From positions 2,976,001 to 3,040,000 of the forward strand of contig OY744468.1 in NCBI GenBank assembly GCA_963556145.1: DNA of 64,000 nucleotides, in the 5' to 3' direction. The position numbers were made by a program, and so were the translations under genes. Under the pieces are notes generated by a model. The model saw nothing but the letters and a program-made list of their open reading frames with translations, did not search any database and was not told the DNA's origin. Below, in pieces: positions 24,384-36,078 of this stretch; position 1 is the stretch's first letter; the number at the start of each line of letters is the position of its first letter. This stretch comes from Hygrocybe punicea (taxonomy: Eukaryota; Basidiomycota; Agaricomycetes; Agaricales; Hygrophoraceae).

Positions 24384-24672
24384 AACCTGCTGATGGTATT
24401 GCTGGTCATTTGTATTCTGTTATCGTTTTTGAATATGCTAAGTTTTATTGTTGGATACGTGTTGTACTTTAGCTCAGATTTCTCCCATCTCAATCCCATC
24501 CCATGAAAGTTACTCGAACGAAGGTGAATGAGGCTGAGGATCAGCGTCAGGATAATAAATTATTTTAACCATGAACGTCCACCGACTACTACCGTCGCTC
24601 ATATTTCATAGTGTGCCTATTTCATAGTGTGCCTATTGTAAATGTAAGCTTTTCCCGCCAACTTCATAACCA
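24384..24672. other. Spacer with a short direct repeat
   Basis: 289 bp between convergent genes. A 20-bp direct duplication reading TTTCATAGTGTGCCTAT occurs twice in tandem at about 24603-24637. Nothing else recognised. Confidence 0.5.
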
Positions 24673-25839
24673 CTACTTCTTCCCCTTTCGCTTTCTTCCC
24701 TCATTGCCACTCATTTCTGGAGCGCTTTGTTCATCCCCGCTGGTGGCAAACCCGTTCTTCGGTTTCCTGACCGTGGTCTTCTTTATATGATGGTCGGGAA
24801 TCCATTCTTCTTGGTAACCGCTTGCACCCGTGGCAGTAGCCGTGCTATCGGCAGCGCCAGCCGGTGGCGCGGCACGCTTTTTGGAACGATTCTTCTTTGC
24901 CTGTGGTACGAAGGAGATATAGGCAAAATACAACAAGGCACCGAAGATGGTTGCCACGATGGCGTAGGTTGAAATGCTATCAAGGTAAAGTTAGGGGTAT
25001 GAATTTAAAAACCGAAATTATGGTTGCGCACAGTTGGAAGTCAAGGATCGAGGCTTGGGGTTCGACGATTGTTACGATCGAGTCGTACGCCGAAATACGA
25101 TATTTTTTATCCTGTGGAGATTCCCGTAAGCATGATGTATTTTGGACGAAAGAGCGAACTGAGAAACAAACACCAGCTTGATGCTCAAGCCAAAGGTTGA
25201 GATGCAGGTCACCCGGCTAAAAAAGGTTATTTATTGAGCCCATTGACCTCCGGTTGCAGACATTGGTGAATTATACCTTGAATCTGTGCAAGGGGCGCAA
25301 ATAAGAGTGACGCACAATTGAAGTGACTGTCTGCTCACTCGCTATAGAATGTGTAAGGGACGTGGGTTGGACGATCCTCAACTAACAGCACACTATAACT
25401 TTGGGTTGACGTCTGATAAAATGAAATAAGTCTGATTTAACACAAAGTCAGAGATAAACTGTCGTCGAAACACACGTTCTTAATGAGTGCATTTGTGTCT
25501 GGGTGGTGAAATGACCCGCCAACGCTCAATAGCGTGACATTCCGATGCGACTTGTTCACCAACGTCAGGATTATCTTGTTCTTCTCTCCGTTCACGACAT
25601 CTGCATGACGCTTCATAAATATGCAAGGAGCGTCAAATTTTAACCTACGGCCAAATGGATTGTCTTCGGGGAATGTTGCGACAATTTGGATTTCGGGTTC
25701 AACCTCGACTGCTGCTGCTGTTGGGAACGTCAGTCGGTCTGCAACATCACGACGATACCAGTTTGGCTGATCACGTACAGGAGACTGAGAGCAACGTGGC
25801 TAGAGATAACCCAAAAGCGAGGAGATGTTGGAATCGCAT
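24673..25839 (-). CDS. Translocon-associated protein alpha (TRAP-alpha / Irc22-like)
   Basis: Type I ER membrane protein of the translocon-associated complex. Eight exons (25839-25779, 25738-25649, 25600-25476, 25412-25339, 25283-25277, 25216-25172, 25111-25032, 24976-24673) give 261 residues. A signal peptide (MRFQHLLAFGLSLATLLSVS) is followed by a lumenal TRAP-alpha domain (FPEDNPFG, NGEKNKIILTL, YTFYSEF, PGDLHLNLWLEH, SAYDSIVTIVEP), one membrane span (YAIVATIFGALLYFAYISFV) and a basic cytosolic tail. Exon 5 is only 7 nt (codes the Glu-Phe-Lys before PGDL). The conserved FYSEFKPGDL signature supports that tiny exon. Confidence 0.85.
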
Positions 25840-26031
25840 CCGACAAGATATTAACAAGAGCGAAAGTCAATCAAACTGCCACGTCTGATCAAACGAAATT
25901 TCATTTCGCTAACCATTATTTACTGGTAAATAAATAATAGTGATGTTACTACTTATGGTGCTGTTTATGATGTCCGATTCAATCTCCGACCGCATGACAT
26001 TCCCTCAATACTCGTATGACACTAATATTAA

Positions 26032-27430
26032 TTAGACAACTGGTGTTTTCTTTTTCAGCAGCTCTCGCGCAATGTCTTCGCTGTCTCCCGTCTGGTCAGG
26101 CAACCAGAATGCCTATAGTGATTTAAAGGAATAAGAGCATGCAGCAGAGATCAGCGAGGAAGCTAACCAATTCGGCACCGGCTGTACATATCATTGCAAG
26201 TCGAGGATTGAACTTAACACATCTAGAAGGACCAGGATGTCCGTCGAGAGATGCGAATGCTTGTATTCGCATCGGAGGGAACTTGAAATCGACCGGGCCG
26301 GTTCTTGCTGGCAAATTTTGTACATCCCATACCAGAATTCTTCCGTCCAGGCTTCCCCCAACGATATATTTGCTATCAGGAGTCCAAGAGACTTCTTCTC
26401 CACTACTGCCTTTTGATGGTTCTATGCTGAGCGCCGCTCCCATTTTTCGCCGTTCCAAACCAACATGCCCCTCGAGTTTTGCCAAAAGATGACCTTCGAA
26501 GGCGTCCAATATATAGTGAGCATCCCCTGAGCATCCCACGAGAAGATACTTTCCATTCGACGAGAAGGACATAGATGTCATGTATATTGGTCGAGGAGGA
26601 TAGCTCACGAGGGAGAGTGTTGGATCTTCCAGAGTAATGACAAGAAACGGAGCTTTATCGAAATTGGCCTGGTCGTAGAGAAGGATTCGAGAGTAGTGAT
26701 TGACGGCTACGGCAAACACGACTCCAGTTGCATCATATGCTACGACTGGGAAGGAGGGAAGGGATAAAAGTCCTCGGCATGACGGCGTGCGCAAATCCCA
26801 TAGCCGAACAGTCTTGTCCATGGCGCCGGACATGAATCCGTCATCAACAGGGGAGACTTCGAGCGAGACCACTCTCCCTTTGTGCCCTTTAAAATACTGC
26901 AAATATTTGTTGTCATGTAGTGAATGATATCGGACCGTGTCATCTTCCTTTGTAGAGGCATACACTATGGCAGTATTCTTGTGCGTGAACCGAGGAAGGT
27001 CAACGCCATACTTTTTGGAGTGAAGGGTTTTCAGTGGTCTGGGGAGCAAATATTATTGTTACGAAAAGAAGGCAATGGTGACAACAGGAACTTGCTTGCC
27101 AGTTTTGCAATTGTATAATCGGAAAGTTTCGTCATCTGCCGCCGTCACAATCTGGTCGCCTCTATCATCAAAGCTAATTCCGGTGATATTTCGAGGGCCA
27201 GCGTTCTGAGATCTTTGAGCATAACTCCCTGGTGTTGGCGGTGGTTGAGCTTCAACGGCTCCCTTGAAAATTTTGGCGGGTTTGAATTTTCCCTAGACGA
27301 ACGAGCACAGATCTCTCTTAAAATAAAATCACTTTCCACATTTGTGGATTTAAATCACCATCAGAGAATTCGACAAAGGCAACGTAGACGTTGTCGCGCT
27401 CGTACTGCTATTGCCAGGCTGGGGAGCCAT
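26032..27430 (-). CDS. SWD2: COMPASS/CPF subunit Swd2 (WDR82-type WD40)
   Basis: WD40 propeller shared by the Set1 H3K4 methyltransferase complex and the cleavage/polyadenylation factor. Exons 27430-27359, 27292-27096, 27038-26168 and 26112-26032 give 406 residues. Diagnostic Swd2 segments: SKKYGVDLPRFTHK, VIYAS-like TKEDDTVRYHSLHDNKYLQYFKGHKG, MSGAMDKTVRLWDLR, MSFSSNGKYLLVGCSG, and the end HPGPSRCVKFNPR...FWLPD. Intron 2 uses a textbook GC donor (GCAAGT at 27095). It shares a 50-bp divergent promoter with RPB5. Confidence 0.92.
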
Positions 27431-27480
27431 TTTATTGAGGTTTGAGAAAAGGTGTCGGAGTTTCAACGCAACTCTTGCCA
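27431..27480. promoter_or_regulatory. Very short divergent promoter of SWD2 and RPB5
   Basis: Only 50 bp separate the two divergent ATGs, so both core promoters and 5' leaders must overlap. No TATA box is obvious. Confidence 0.5.
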
Positions 27481-28408
27481 ATGGCCGACGACGAGTCGGC
27501 AAAACTCTGGAAGGTCAACCGGACGATCCATGAACTAGTGAAAGACAGAGTTAGAAATCCATCGCGGCTACAGTTTCTCCTCTAGTTCTTACGGTGTCCA
27601 TGTTCGACCCAGGGCTTTCAAGTTTCCGACGATGAAATCAATATGGAGCTGCAAACTTTCCGGGAACTCTATGCGAATAACAGTGGTAGTGTAGAGTGAG
27701 TACTAGCTTCTTGTGGATGAATAACGGCGAGTAGCTCAAACGCGACATCGAGCAGCCGGAATCAATTGAATTTCTTCACGAATTCACAACAAAACCCTGC
27801 CGATCAGATTTTCATCTTCTTTTCAGAAGAAAAGAGCGTCGGGGTGAAAACTATGAGAAAGTCGGTCTGCGAGCGCTGTGATAGTGATCAATTGATTGTG
27901 TTTGGGGCAGACTGTTGGGCATTCTGGAAGAAAAATCTATCCAGAGAGGTATAATTGTGTTTCCAGGAAACATGACACCCTCGGCGCGGAAAGTGAATAT
28001 TTCATGGGGTTCTTCAACGCTCACAGATTTTGATTATACCCCCCTTCTAGGTGATTGTTGCTATGGCTGCACAGTATAAGCTTGAAGAATTTTCGGAAGC
28101 TGACTTGTTAGTCAATATCACGCATCATACCCTGGTACCAAAACACAAGGTCATGACGCCTGAAGAGAAAAAAATGTTACTGGAAAGATAGTCCGTGTTT
28201 CTCTCTGTTTACTTTTCCAGAGTTGACTGATTCTGAATTATAATATCTTTCACGGCGAAAAAGTCGCATGAAGGAAACACAATTACCACGCATCCAACTC
28301 GCTGACCCTGTTGCACGCTACTATGGACTTCGACGAGGGCAGGTGGTCAAGATCGAAAGACCAAGTGAGACAAGCGGACGCTACGCCAGCTATCGCATAT
28401 GTTTTTAA
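27481..28408 (+). CDS. RPB5: RNA polymerase I/II/III shared subunit Rpb5 (RPABC1)
   Basis: Common subunit of all three nuclear RNA polymerases. Exons 27481-27549, 27613-27695, 27756-27860, 27911-27992, 28051-28190 and 28264-28408 give 207 residues, near the family's 210-215. N-terminal jaw domain: [41 protein letters not shown]-terminal assembly domain: [40 protein letters not shown], and the terminal [10 protein letters not shown]. All splice junctions preserve frame. Confidence 0.95.
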
Positions 28409-29335
28409 AAGGAGATCTTGGCTGGCTCAGCGATTGTTTTCTTCACGAGTGCATTTCCAACCAACTTCCACTCCTTCTGTCTACCGTTCATGTTGTATAC
28501 ACTAACAATCATTATTGCATTATCTCACTTCCGTTATTCCAATAGTGACGACGGGTGCTCTCTCTTGGTGAACATTAGGTCATTCATACGCACTCTTAAC
28601 ATTTTTACCCTTCTTCAAGATCTCGATTATCGTCAGGTTAAAAGCAAGCTTGCGAATGTAGATGATACCATGACGGTGAGTTGAATTTTTGTTCAACGAA
28701 TCTCTTTACTCATCTACTGGCTGAACCCGCTTCAGCCATTGGAGTGGCTCCTAACAACATGATAGAGTTGTCCCCACGCCCCTTTCGCCGGTATCAGACA
28801 AGCCTGTGCGTATCTTGTTAATGAAGCCTACTTCTTATCACGGTCCATATTCTCTTCGTTTCAGATACAAGTGTACCCCCATTCCGGCTCCTGTATGGGT
28901 TTCCTCAAGCTTGAATGTTTGCGATCCGAGTCTAAGTTTTCTGGATCCTCCGAGCTGCTGTGTTTGTTGGTAGATCTTCCCCTTTGCCACACCACTAAGG
29001 GTGATTCCAAACACTTGTTGAATTTTTTTGGTTGACCCGGCTCCTGAATAGGTGCTCGGTCCTAGAAATTATGAGTGTTGTCTGACGACGTGATCACTTT
29101 TATAACTTTGGTAGGTTTGATATAGGTTGGGCGTGGTCAAGGCGAGTGTGTAGTCTAAATCACATGGATCCTAGGACCTGTTCCGTCACCGACGTCGTTG
29201 CGTAGGCCTGGCCATGGGTGTGAAATGCAATCATTCCTGCCGGTCCGCCATCACAAAGCCTGTGAACAAGTTTCCTCTCAAGGAATTAAAGATATCGTGT
29301 AAGAATTGACGGCATTGAGAAGGACTCCCGCGAGA
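28409..29335. other. No supported gene
   Basis: About 930 bp downstream of RPB5 up to the fold-back element. Short open frames exist in several phases but none shows a family motif or a coherent splice chain. Confidence 0.5.
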
Positions 29336-29340
29336 GTTTC

Positions 29341-31131
29341 ACAGTCCCTCCCTTTACCTAATAGCTGCTGAGCATGTGTCTCAGCAGCTATTGTTTCTCC
29401 CACTGGCAATAAACCTTGCCCCAATACCTTAGCATATAGATAGTATTCCAAATATAGTAACATTGGGCTTTCCTGTCACCGTTGCCATGACCTGGGGTGC
29501 CGCCAGCAAACGGGTGGGTACTCACCTTCGCAGAGGTGCCGGATTGGGTCTGAAATTGGTGAAAAAGCAGGAGGGAGGTGGGCACTCACCTTTGCCCTTG
29601 GGGCCCCCCACGGCCCTCTTCACATTCCACCATCAATGAAACCAGTGGGGACATCATCTCAGACATCCTCATCACCTCCTTCGTTGTTTTCACGGTCCAG
29701 ATTGCCGCCACTGTCAAGTCATGTGAGGATGGTGGCACCAGCGGTGGTGGTGGTGGTGATTCTCAATGCCGCCACCACCGTTGACCACACCATCACCATG
29801 GGCAACCCTTCACATTACCTTTGTCCTCTTCGTTACTGTGTGCCTGGTCCACCACTGTTAGTTCCACTGTTTGAGGCCGATGGTTGAAAAACCCAGGCAC
29901 GCTCCTGTGCAGTTTTGAGGACATCCAGGGAGGCAATCTTGGTGTGAATTGTCACCGTCATTGTCCTCATCCTCATTTCCATTGTTGTTGAGGGGGTGGG
30001 GAGTGGGAGTATGGTGAATGGGGGGGTGATGGTGGTGGAAGGTTGAAAACCATATGGTCAGTCACAACCACCCACTTGCCTCCCAACCCATGCTCCCACT
30101 CCCCACCCCCTCAACAACGATGGAAACAAGGAGGAGGAGCAAAATGGCAATGATATGCACCAAGAACACCTCCCTGGACATCCTCGAAACCATGCAGGAG
30201 CGTGCCTGGGTTTTTCAACCATCAGCCTTGAACATGGGAACCAGCAGCAGTGGACCAGGTGCACAGCAACAAAGACAATGAGGGCAATGTGGAGAGTCAC
30301 CCATGATGAAGGTGTCATCAACGGCATCATTGTTGTCGAGATATTGGAACCGCCATTGCCTCTGCCACCATCCTCATGCAACTTGACGGCAGGACCAATC
30401 GGGATGATGAAACCCACAACATGGACCATGGGGACATTGTAGATGATGTCCCCATTGTTTTTGTCGATGATGGAATGCAAAGGGGGCCATGGGGGGCCTT
30501 AATGGTGAAGGTGAGTGCCCACCTCCCTCCTGCTTTTTGCTTACCCCTTCTCACTGCTCATTTGGGGCTGGGAGCCCTCTATCCCCTCTCTGTTTCCCCC
30601 ATCTGCCTCGCTTCCCAGCCCCTTCCTTGCCACGCATTGCCACCCCCCACTCCATGCAACTTTTCCCACCCCTCACTCACCCTCCAGTGCCCTTCACCAC
30701 CAATTTTAGACCCAATCCAGTGCCTGCGAGGGTGAGTACCCACCCATTTGTCGGCCATGTATCATTATTTTTTATTTCTTTTATTTCTCTTTTATTTTGT
30801 TTATTTTCATGTGTATACAACATGTAGAGCAATATATCTATGATATGTAGAAACATCTGCAAGAAAAGACAGCAGGATAATGCATTAGTCAAGCTCATTG
30901 ACGACGATGACGAGTGTGCATGCCTGTGAGTGGGTGGGCAATGGTGACGGGAAAACCCGAGCCCATCAGCGCCCATGTTCCTGACGTCGGATGTGCTTCC
31001 GGAGCCGATGTTACTATATTTGGAATACTATATACTCTTAGCTAAGTACTTGGGGATGGGAAAATAAACAAGTTCAGCCAAACAATAGGTGCTGAGACAC
31101 GTGCTCAGCTATTCTTAGGCTTAGGTAAAGG
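29341..31131. mobile_element. About 1.8-kb fold-back (long inverted-repeat) element
   Basis: The whole segment is a large imperfect palindrome. Outer arms 29344-29466 and 31009-31131 pair over about 120 bp (shared TTTACCTAA, GCTGAGCA.GTGTCTCAGCA and TAGTATTCCAAATATAGTAACAT). Middle arms pair at 29510-29660 with 30400-30745 (GGGTGGGTACTCACC, GATTGGGTCTAAAATTGG, GGGGACATCATCT). Inner arms pair at 29885-30015 with 30090-30225 (CAGGCACGCTCCTG, TTGTTGAGGGGGTGGGGAG). The centre is near 30045-30070. The right arm carries an extra pyrimidine-rich insert (30530-30680). There is no transposase; open frames inside are low-complexity, so it is probably non-autonomous. No clear target duplication was found. 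Confidence 0.75.
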
Positions 31132-31135
31132 GACG

Positions 31136-31784
31136 GGTGAACAACCTTAAAATATTATTTTTCTGGGTCACCGGGTACTCTGTGGACAGCGACGATCTCG
31201 GGCGTCGCTAACTCAACTGCTGTCTCGGAGGAGCGATGTCAATGAACTACCGGTCCTCGATACAATCATACAAAACCTCCGCAGAAAATTTTCGTGCGAC
31301 GGGCGGGCGGCTTGTCATGTTCCTTATTCCCTTCGGGACTTCTAGCCTTCATCGTCGTGACATCGCCTGTCAGACAACAGATCAGAGGAGGGAAAATATT
31401 TGTTGGTATCCAAATTGGGTTGAAACAACTCTCAACTAAAATATGACAGATATTTGGACCGCAAGGAGAGCTGTTTTTTTTTTTGGAATTGTTTCTTCGT
31501 TTTTTGGTTGGCCAATTACCGATTATCGATTACCAGTGACACAGGGATACACCGGAAATGAAACCAACACTCGAGGTTAGTCGGTTTAGACGATTAGATC
31601 TTCCGATGCCGCCTCTAAATTATGTTACCCCCAAACCCTTGCGCGATTCAATCGGGACTCCCAAAAAGGTTTTTTTTCTTCACAAGATGAGGCCTGGTAT
31701 GTCATACGGTGTGGGCCTTTGGCCCTCGTATAAAGGGAACCCCAGGGCCGGTACTATCAAACCCTTTCCCCGTGGTCTAAAACG
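31136..31784. other. Upstream region of the terpene synthase 5' half
   Basis: No gene recognised. TATAAAG at 31729-31735 lies about 50 bp before the ATG at 31785 and could be the core promoter. The longer open frame from 31558 has no homology I can see. Confidence 0.45.
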
Positions 31785-32566
31785 ATGTGCCAAGCACCAA
31801 AGCAATTCATCCTCCCAGACCTTTTGTCGCTATGCCCATGGAAAGGTTCAAAAAATTCTCACTACAAGCAAGCGGGCTCCGAATCATCGGCTTGGATCGA
31901 CAGCTACAAAGTTTTCACTAACCGGAAACGCGCCTTCTTCATCCAGTGCAGTAACGAACTCCTCGTCTCGCACACCTACCCGTATGCTGGTTACGAGCAG
32001 TTCAGAACCTGCTGCGATTTCGTCAACCTTCGTTCGTCCTTTTTTGCTTTCTGCTTTGTGTTGACTCACACCAACTGTTTTCGAACCCTTTGCAGTCTTT
32101 ATCATTGATGAAGTCAGCGATGACCAGAACGGAAACGAAGCCCGTGCTACGGGCCAGTCTTTTCTCGACGTAATTCGCCATCCTGAATGGGAAGATAACT
32201 CTACTCTGGCCAAGATAACTAGGGAGTCAGTTTCCTCGTTCAGTTGTGATTCCGACTTGGACATCAATCTTTTCTTGTCATCATAGTTTTCGAACACGTT
32301 TTGTCCGCCTTGCGGGCCCTGGTTGCATGCGCCGCTTCCTGAAACACTGCGAAGACTACGTTGACTGTGTGGCGAGAGAGGCCAGACTCCGTGAAGAAGG
32401 CGAGGTTCTGGACCTGACTTCCTTCACGGCGCTGCGTCGGGAGAACAGTGCCATTCGGCTCTGCTTTGGACTATTTGAATACGTCCTCGGTGTTGACCTA
32501 CCGGATGAGGTATTTGAGGATCCCGTTTTCATGAGTTTCATCAGGAAAACGTGGAGACCCCGGTAA
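31785..32566 (+). pseudogene. Sesquiterpene synthase, 5' half
   Basis: N-terminal about 209 residues of a basidiomycete class I terpene cyclase (farnesyl-diphosphate to sesquiterpene; similar in pattern to the protoilludene-synthase group). Exons 31785-32031, 32096-32225 and 32287 onward are in frame with canonical acceptors. Visible: [32 protein letters not shown], the metal-binding D(D/E)xxD variant [16 protein letters not shown] and [20 protein letters not shown]. Family similarity stops after PVFMS at about 32538; ten unrelated codons and a stop follow. No frameshift or internal stop precedes the break. The missing C-terminal half lies at 58066 on the same strand. Alone it lacks the NSE metal triad and should be inactive. 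Confidence 0.85.
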
Positions 32567-33262
32567 GGCATGGCGGAGTTGACAATTGCTAATCAGCCGC
32601 CCAGCCACTGATCTAATATTACCTCTTCTTACCTTGGCGCAGAATTATTTTAGGCTTAGCTCATGTAATATCGTGCTGGTAAATAAATATCTGGTATTAC
32701 CATTTCAGTGGCGGAATGGCAACATTTTATCATTTACTGGCATAATGATATGGCCTTAGTATGTCCTTATCATAGTGCCAGCATTCCTGGCAGTGCATGG
32801 ATGGGGTTACCATGGACTGGAATTATTTTAATGTGAATTCATTTCTGGCAAATAAATATCTATTATTACATCGGTAGACGACAAATCCCAGTGAAAAGTC
32901 GCAAGTTTTAAAAAGATTTAGATATGATAAGTCCTTTTAAATTGGGTTGCAAATAATAAAATCGTTTCGAGAGAAAAGACAACGATTAAAAATGAATAAA
33001 CTAACCAAAAATAGAGACTTATGTTCTTGTAGACTCGTACTCACAAAAACTCTTTTTTTGTGTAACTAAGACAAGATGTATCCAATACGAGAATAAATAC
33101 GAGAACCGCACTGTATGCCTATGATGTCATGGGACTTAACATTTTTTCGTTCGTTTCGTTCGTTCCGTCCTTGCCACTTCCCTCCTCTACCACCACCACT
33201 ATCACCATTATGACGACTACCACTAACCGAGCACAGCACCCTCAACAGGCCTGTCGTCGAGG
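32567..33262. other. AT-rich spacer after the break
   Basis: No gene recognised. The phrase TGGTAAATAAATATCTGGTATTAC (about 32679-32701) recurs diverged near 32848-32872, and TTCGTTCGTTTCGTTCGTTC occurs at about 33147-33168, so this may be repeat debris. Confidence 0.4.
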
Positions 33263-35110
33263 ATGTCACCCCCGCTCACCGTCCTCCCTAGCGCCCTCCC
33301 TCAACTCTCCCGGGCCCTGTCCCTCCTCGGTACCTCCCCGTCTGTCTCCTCCACCTTCTCTGACATCTCCGTATTGTCTCTCCCCTCTATCCCCTCACCG
33401 TGCATATCGCTCGGCCCTCCTCCAGCATCCCGAGCACGCCCTCAAGCAAGACGTCTGCATTTTTTGGAAGCCCCTTTAGTACCCGCCCCCCTTCGCCAGC
33501 GCCCCCACCCAATCATCATCACTACAAATCCTCCTCCCTCGACTCTGTACCCACCCACCAAGATCCTGCGTCTCTCACAATCCCAACACGTCTCCCAGCT
33601 CTCTCTCGCCTTTTCCCCTCGCGCTACCTCACCGATCTCGCCATCGACGTCCCCACCGATCTCCATCAACATAAACGTGACTTCCTCGACCTTGACACTG
33701 AACACCTCCTCATCTCGTCCCCTATCTCGTTTGACGCAGAGTCCCCCCCCTGCCCACCGTCCCTGGTCCCCTCTCTTTCGTCTTCTCCGTCTTCCACTTC
33801 CACCTCCGCCTCCCTACCACCTCCACCACCCATAGACCCTGTATATTATCCAGAGAACCCGGACTCTGCTCTCGTCCCCGGATCTATTCTTTCCTCTCAC
33901 ACCCCCGGCAGTCGGCCCGCCCCACATCACTCTCATACTCGTGCGTACTCTTGGCCAGGGCGCGTTCAGCAGTGTCTGGCTCGCCGACGACGCGCGTAGG
34001 GGCATATCCAAAAGGTGCTCACATTGCTGGCACGACTCCAGTCGTGGAGGCCCTCCGGGGACTTGGCATCACCAAGTCCGCCGAATCCGGTTCGGATCTT
34101 CGCAGGGTGGATGTAGGGGTGGGCTCACGGCTTGTCGCGGTCAAGACAATGCCTAGGGCACGCGAGCAAGATCGTGACCGCAACAGCGACCGCACGCGCG
34201 TCGGGTTCGTCAGGGAGGTGGAGGTCCTCCGGGTGCGCACCTTTTTTCTTTGAATTTTTTAATACTCGTGTTATATCCAATGGGATTACTAATGGCTGAC
34301 AGCGCTGCAGCACATCGCACATCCGGCACTCCTTGGTGCGTTCTCGACGTCGACCCACCACGTCCTCGTGCTCCCCCACCTCGTTGGTGGAGACCTCCTC
34401 ACTCTCGTCAACAACGATGGTGCGTGCGGTGCCCTGAGCGAGAGCACGCTCCAGCGTATGTGGTGCGAGCTCTGTAGTGCCGTTGCATGGATGCACAGCG
34501 TCGGGCTCGTGCACCGCGACATCAAGCTTGAAAGTGAGCATATCTTGTTTCCACCATCACATTCACCCTCTTAATATTTTTTCTCTGCACACGCAGATAT
34601 CCTCCTCGTTGCCCCCCTAGACCCGCTGCCCCCATCCTCACGCATATTGACGCAGCTAGGCAATTTTGGACTGGCGCGTTTCGTGGATCCCCGTGCGCCT
34701 CGCCTACGCACCCGCTGTGGCAGCGAGGCCTACACCACTCCAGAGCTCGTCACGGCTGGCCGCGGATACGATGCACGTGCAACGGACGCTTGGGCGTGTG
34801 GCGTCGTGCTGTTCGCGGTTTGTGTACGGCGATTGCCATTTGGGGATGGCGTAGACGCAGATGCAGGCGAAGGAACGGGGATCCGTGGGGAGCCAGGTTC
34901 GTTGGGGCGGCAGGGATATGGGTATAGTGAGGCGCAAAGAGCAGAGGGGGAGATGATGGAGGGGAAGGGTGGGTGGGCAGAGAGGAGGCGGATTGCGCGG
35001 GGAGAGTATGAGTGGCCGTCTGTGCTAGTGCTGGGGAGGGGGTGGCGAGACAGAACAGGTGGCAACCGGAGAGCAGGGGAGCCGGAATGGGGAGCCGGAA
35101 TGGGCACAGG
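33263..35110 (+). pseudogene. Serine/threonine kinase (CAMK-like) pseudogene
   Basis: Decayed copy of a kinase common in agarics. Homology jumps among all three frames: a Pro/Ser-rich N terminus (LPSALPQLSRALSLLG) in one frame, SSIPSTPSSKTSAFF in a second, TLGQGAFSSVWLADD (glycine loop) in the first again, VAVK in a third. From about 34300 the frame is steadier: catalytic loop GLVHRDIKLE, then LGNFGLARF, where the DFG Asp is Asn, and the subdomain VIII and IX region (CGSEAYTTPEL, ATDAWACGVVLF). The end is lost at about 35110, with no C-lobe beyond subdomain IX. At least three frameshifts plus DFG loss and truncation make it non-functional. Very C-rich 5' part. Confidence 0.75.
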
Positions 35111-35404
35111 GGACGGGGAGTGCAGATTTAGTTTTAATCTAAATGCGGCAGCGTTTAGGCCAATGACGCCTGGTCAATTTAAATGTTGGCCCATCCCTTT
35201 GGATCAGTTACTTCCTTGCTGGTGAATTAAAATACATTGTACTCACAGTAACTTCAGCAAATGCTGAAGTGAGTTGACATGCAGAAATTAAGCCAAGGGA
35301 TCATTTATTGTACCTCAAAACATCTTCCACAACCTTGAAATAAGAAGCAAGAGCAGGATGAAGAGAGAATAGAAAAAAAATAAGACACTGTCAGGGAGGG
35401 TCAA

Positions 35405-35663
35405 CTATCCGTTTAGAGAAACGGACATGAGAACATACAGCTTAATTTCCCGTTTCAAACGGTAGATTTCCCGTTTCAAATGCGCTTCGCGCCTTTCCGC
35501 CGCCTTTCGCCACTGTTTCTCTTGCCCCGCCTCGGACTGGTCGTCTGGTAGCCGGCCGATCGCTATGAATCCGTCAGTATGGTTTCATTCCGGGGTAATG
35601 GGACTCGGACTTACTGATATTAAATTGATCACCTCTGAAGTCATTCAGGGTGCAGGCGTTCAT
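35405..35663 (-). CDS. Small coiled-coil hypothetical protein
   Basis: Exons 35663-35615 and 35562-35405 (GTAAGT donor, CATAG acceptor) give 68 residues beginning MNACTLNDFRGDQFNIT and continuing with a charged, probably helical stretch (EKQWRKAAERREAHLKREIY). I recognise no family. Its short length and accessory surroundings mean it could be a fragment of a longer gene. A duplicated ATTTCCCGTTTCAAA occurs within its coding part (about 35452-35480). Confidence 0.4.
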
Positions 35664-36078
35664 CTGGATATGTTGAGCGCGGTTGAATGACATAGGACAA
35701 GATAGAAATGGTTGGAATACTGAGTAGGCGAGAAACTACTAGAAACAGCGCGGATCTGACGAAGGTAGTAATGTCTTAGTCTGATGGGGGAAAAGAAAGA
35801 AAAAATCGGAGTTAACTTTAAATCAGTAATAGTGCGACTGACAACAAACTCACAAAACTCACTCGCTCGTGCCTCTTCGGACACTACCCGACCCCTCGAC
35901 GATCATCCACGGCAATCCAAAGAGTACGCTCTATCCTGCGCGACGTTGAAACGGTGAACTTGGCTTCATCATGATGAAGCTTGAGGCCAAGGCCTTGAGC
36001 TAGATCTAGAGCTTGGGCTTGAGCTTGAAGCGCTTCCAGCTTGCCACGGCCGAAAGCAAATTTCCTTAGTTGAGTCAT
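35664..36078. other. Spacer with a perfect palindrome
   Basis: No supported gene. CTTCATCATGATGAAG at about 35963-35978 is a perfect 16-bp palindrome, followed by several GCTTGAG/CTTGAGC repeats up to about 36040. Confidence 0.4.

Noticed and set aside
24603..24637. Short tandem repeat that might start a CRISPR-like or satellite array
   Set aside because: Only two adjacent copies, no spacers, and CRISPR is not expected in fungal nuclear DNA.
29578..30827. Several Pro/Thr/His-rich open frames inside the fold-back element
   Set aside because: They are low-complexity products of the repeat sequence, occur on both strands and are not conserved between the two arms in frame.
31558..32064. Longer open frame upstream of and overlapping the terpene synthase start
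   Set aside because: The homology ([18 protein letters not shown]) lies in a different frame starting at 31785, so this frame is a shadow.
33442..33705. Minus-strand open frame over the kinase pseudogene N terminus
   Set aside because: Caused by the very high C content of the plus strand; no motif or splice support.
35963..35978. 16-bp perfect palindrome CTTCATCATGATGAAG
   Set aside because: Could be a binding site, but it is isolated, near short GCTTGAG repeats, and has no gene context that supports a function.
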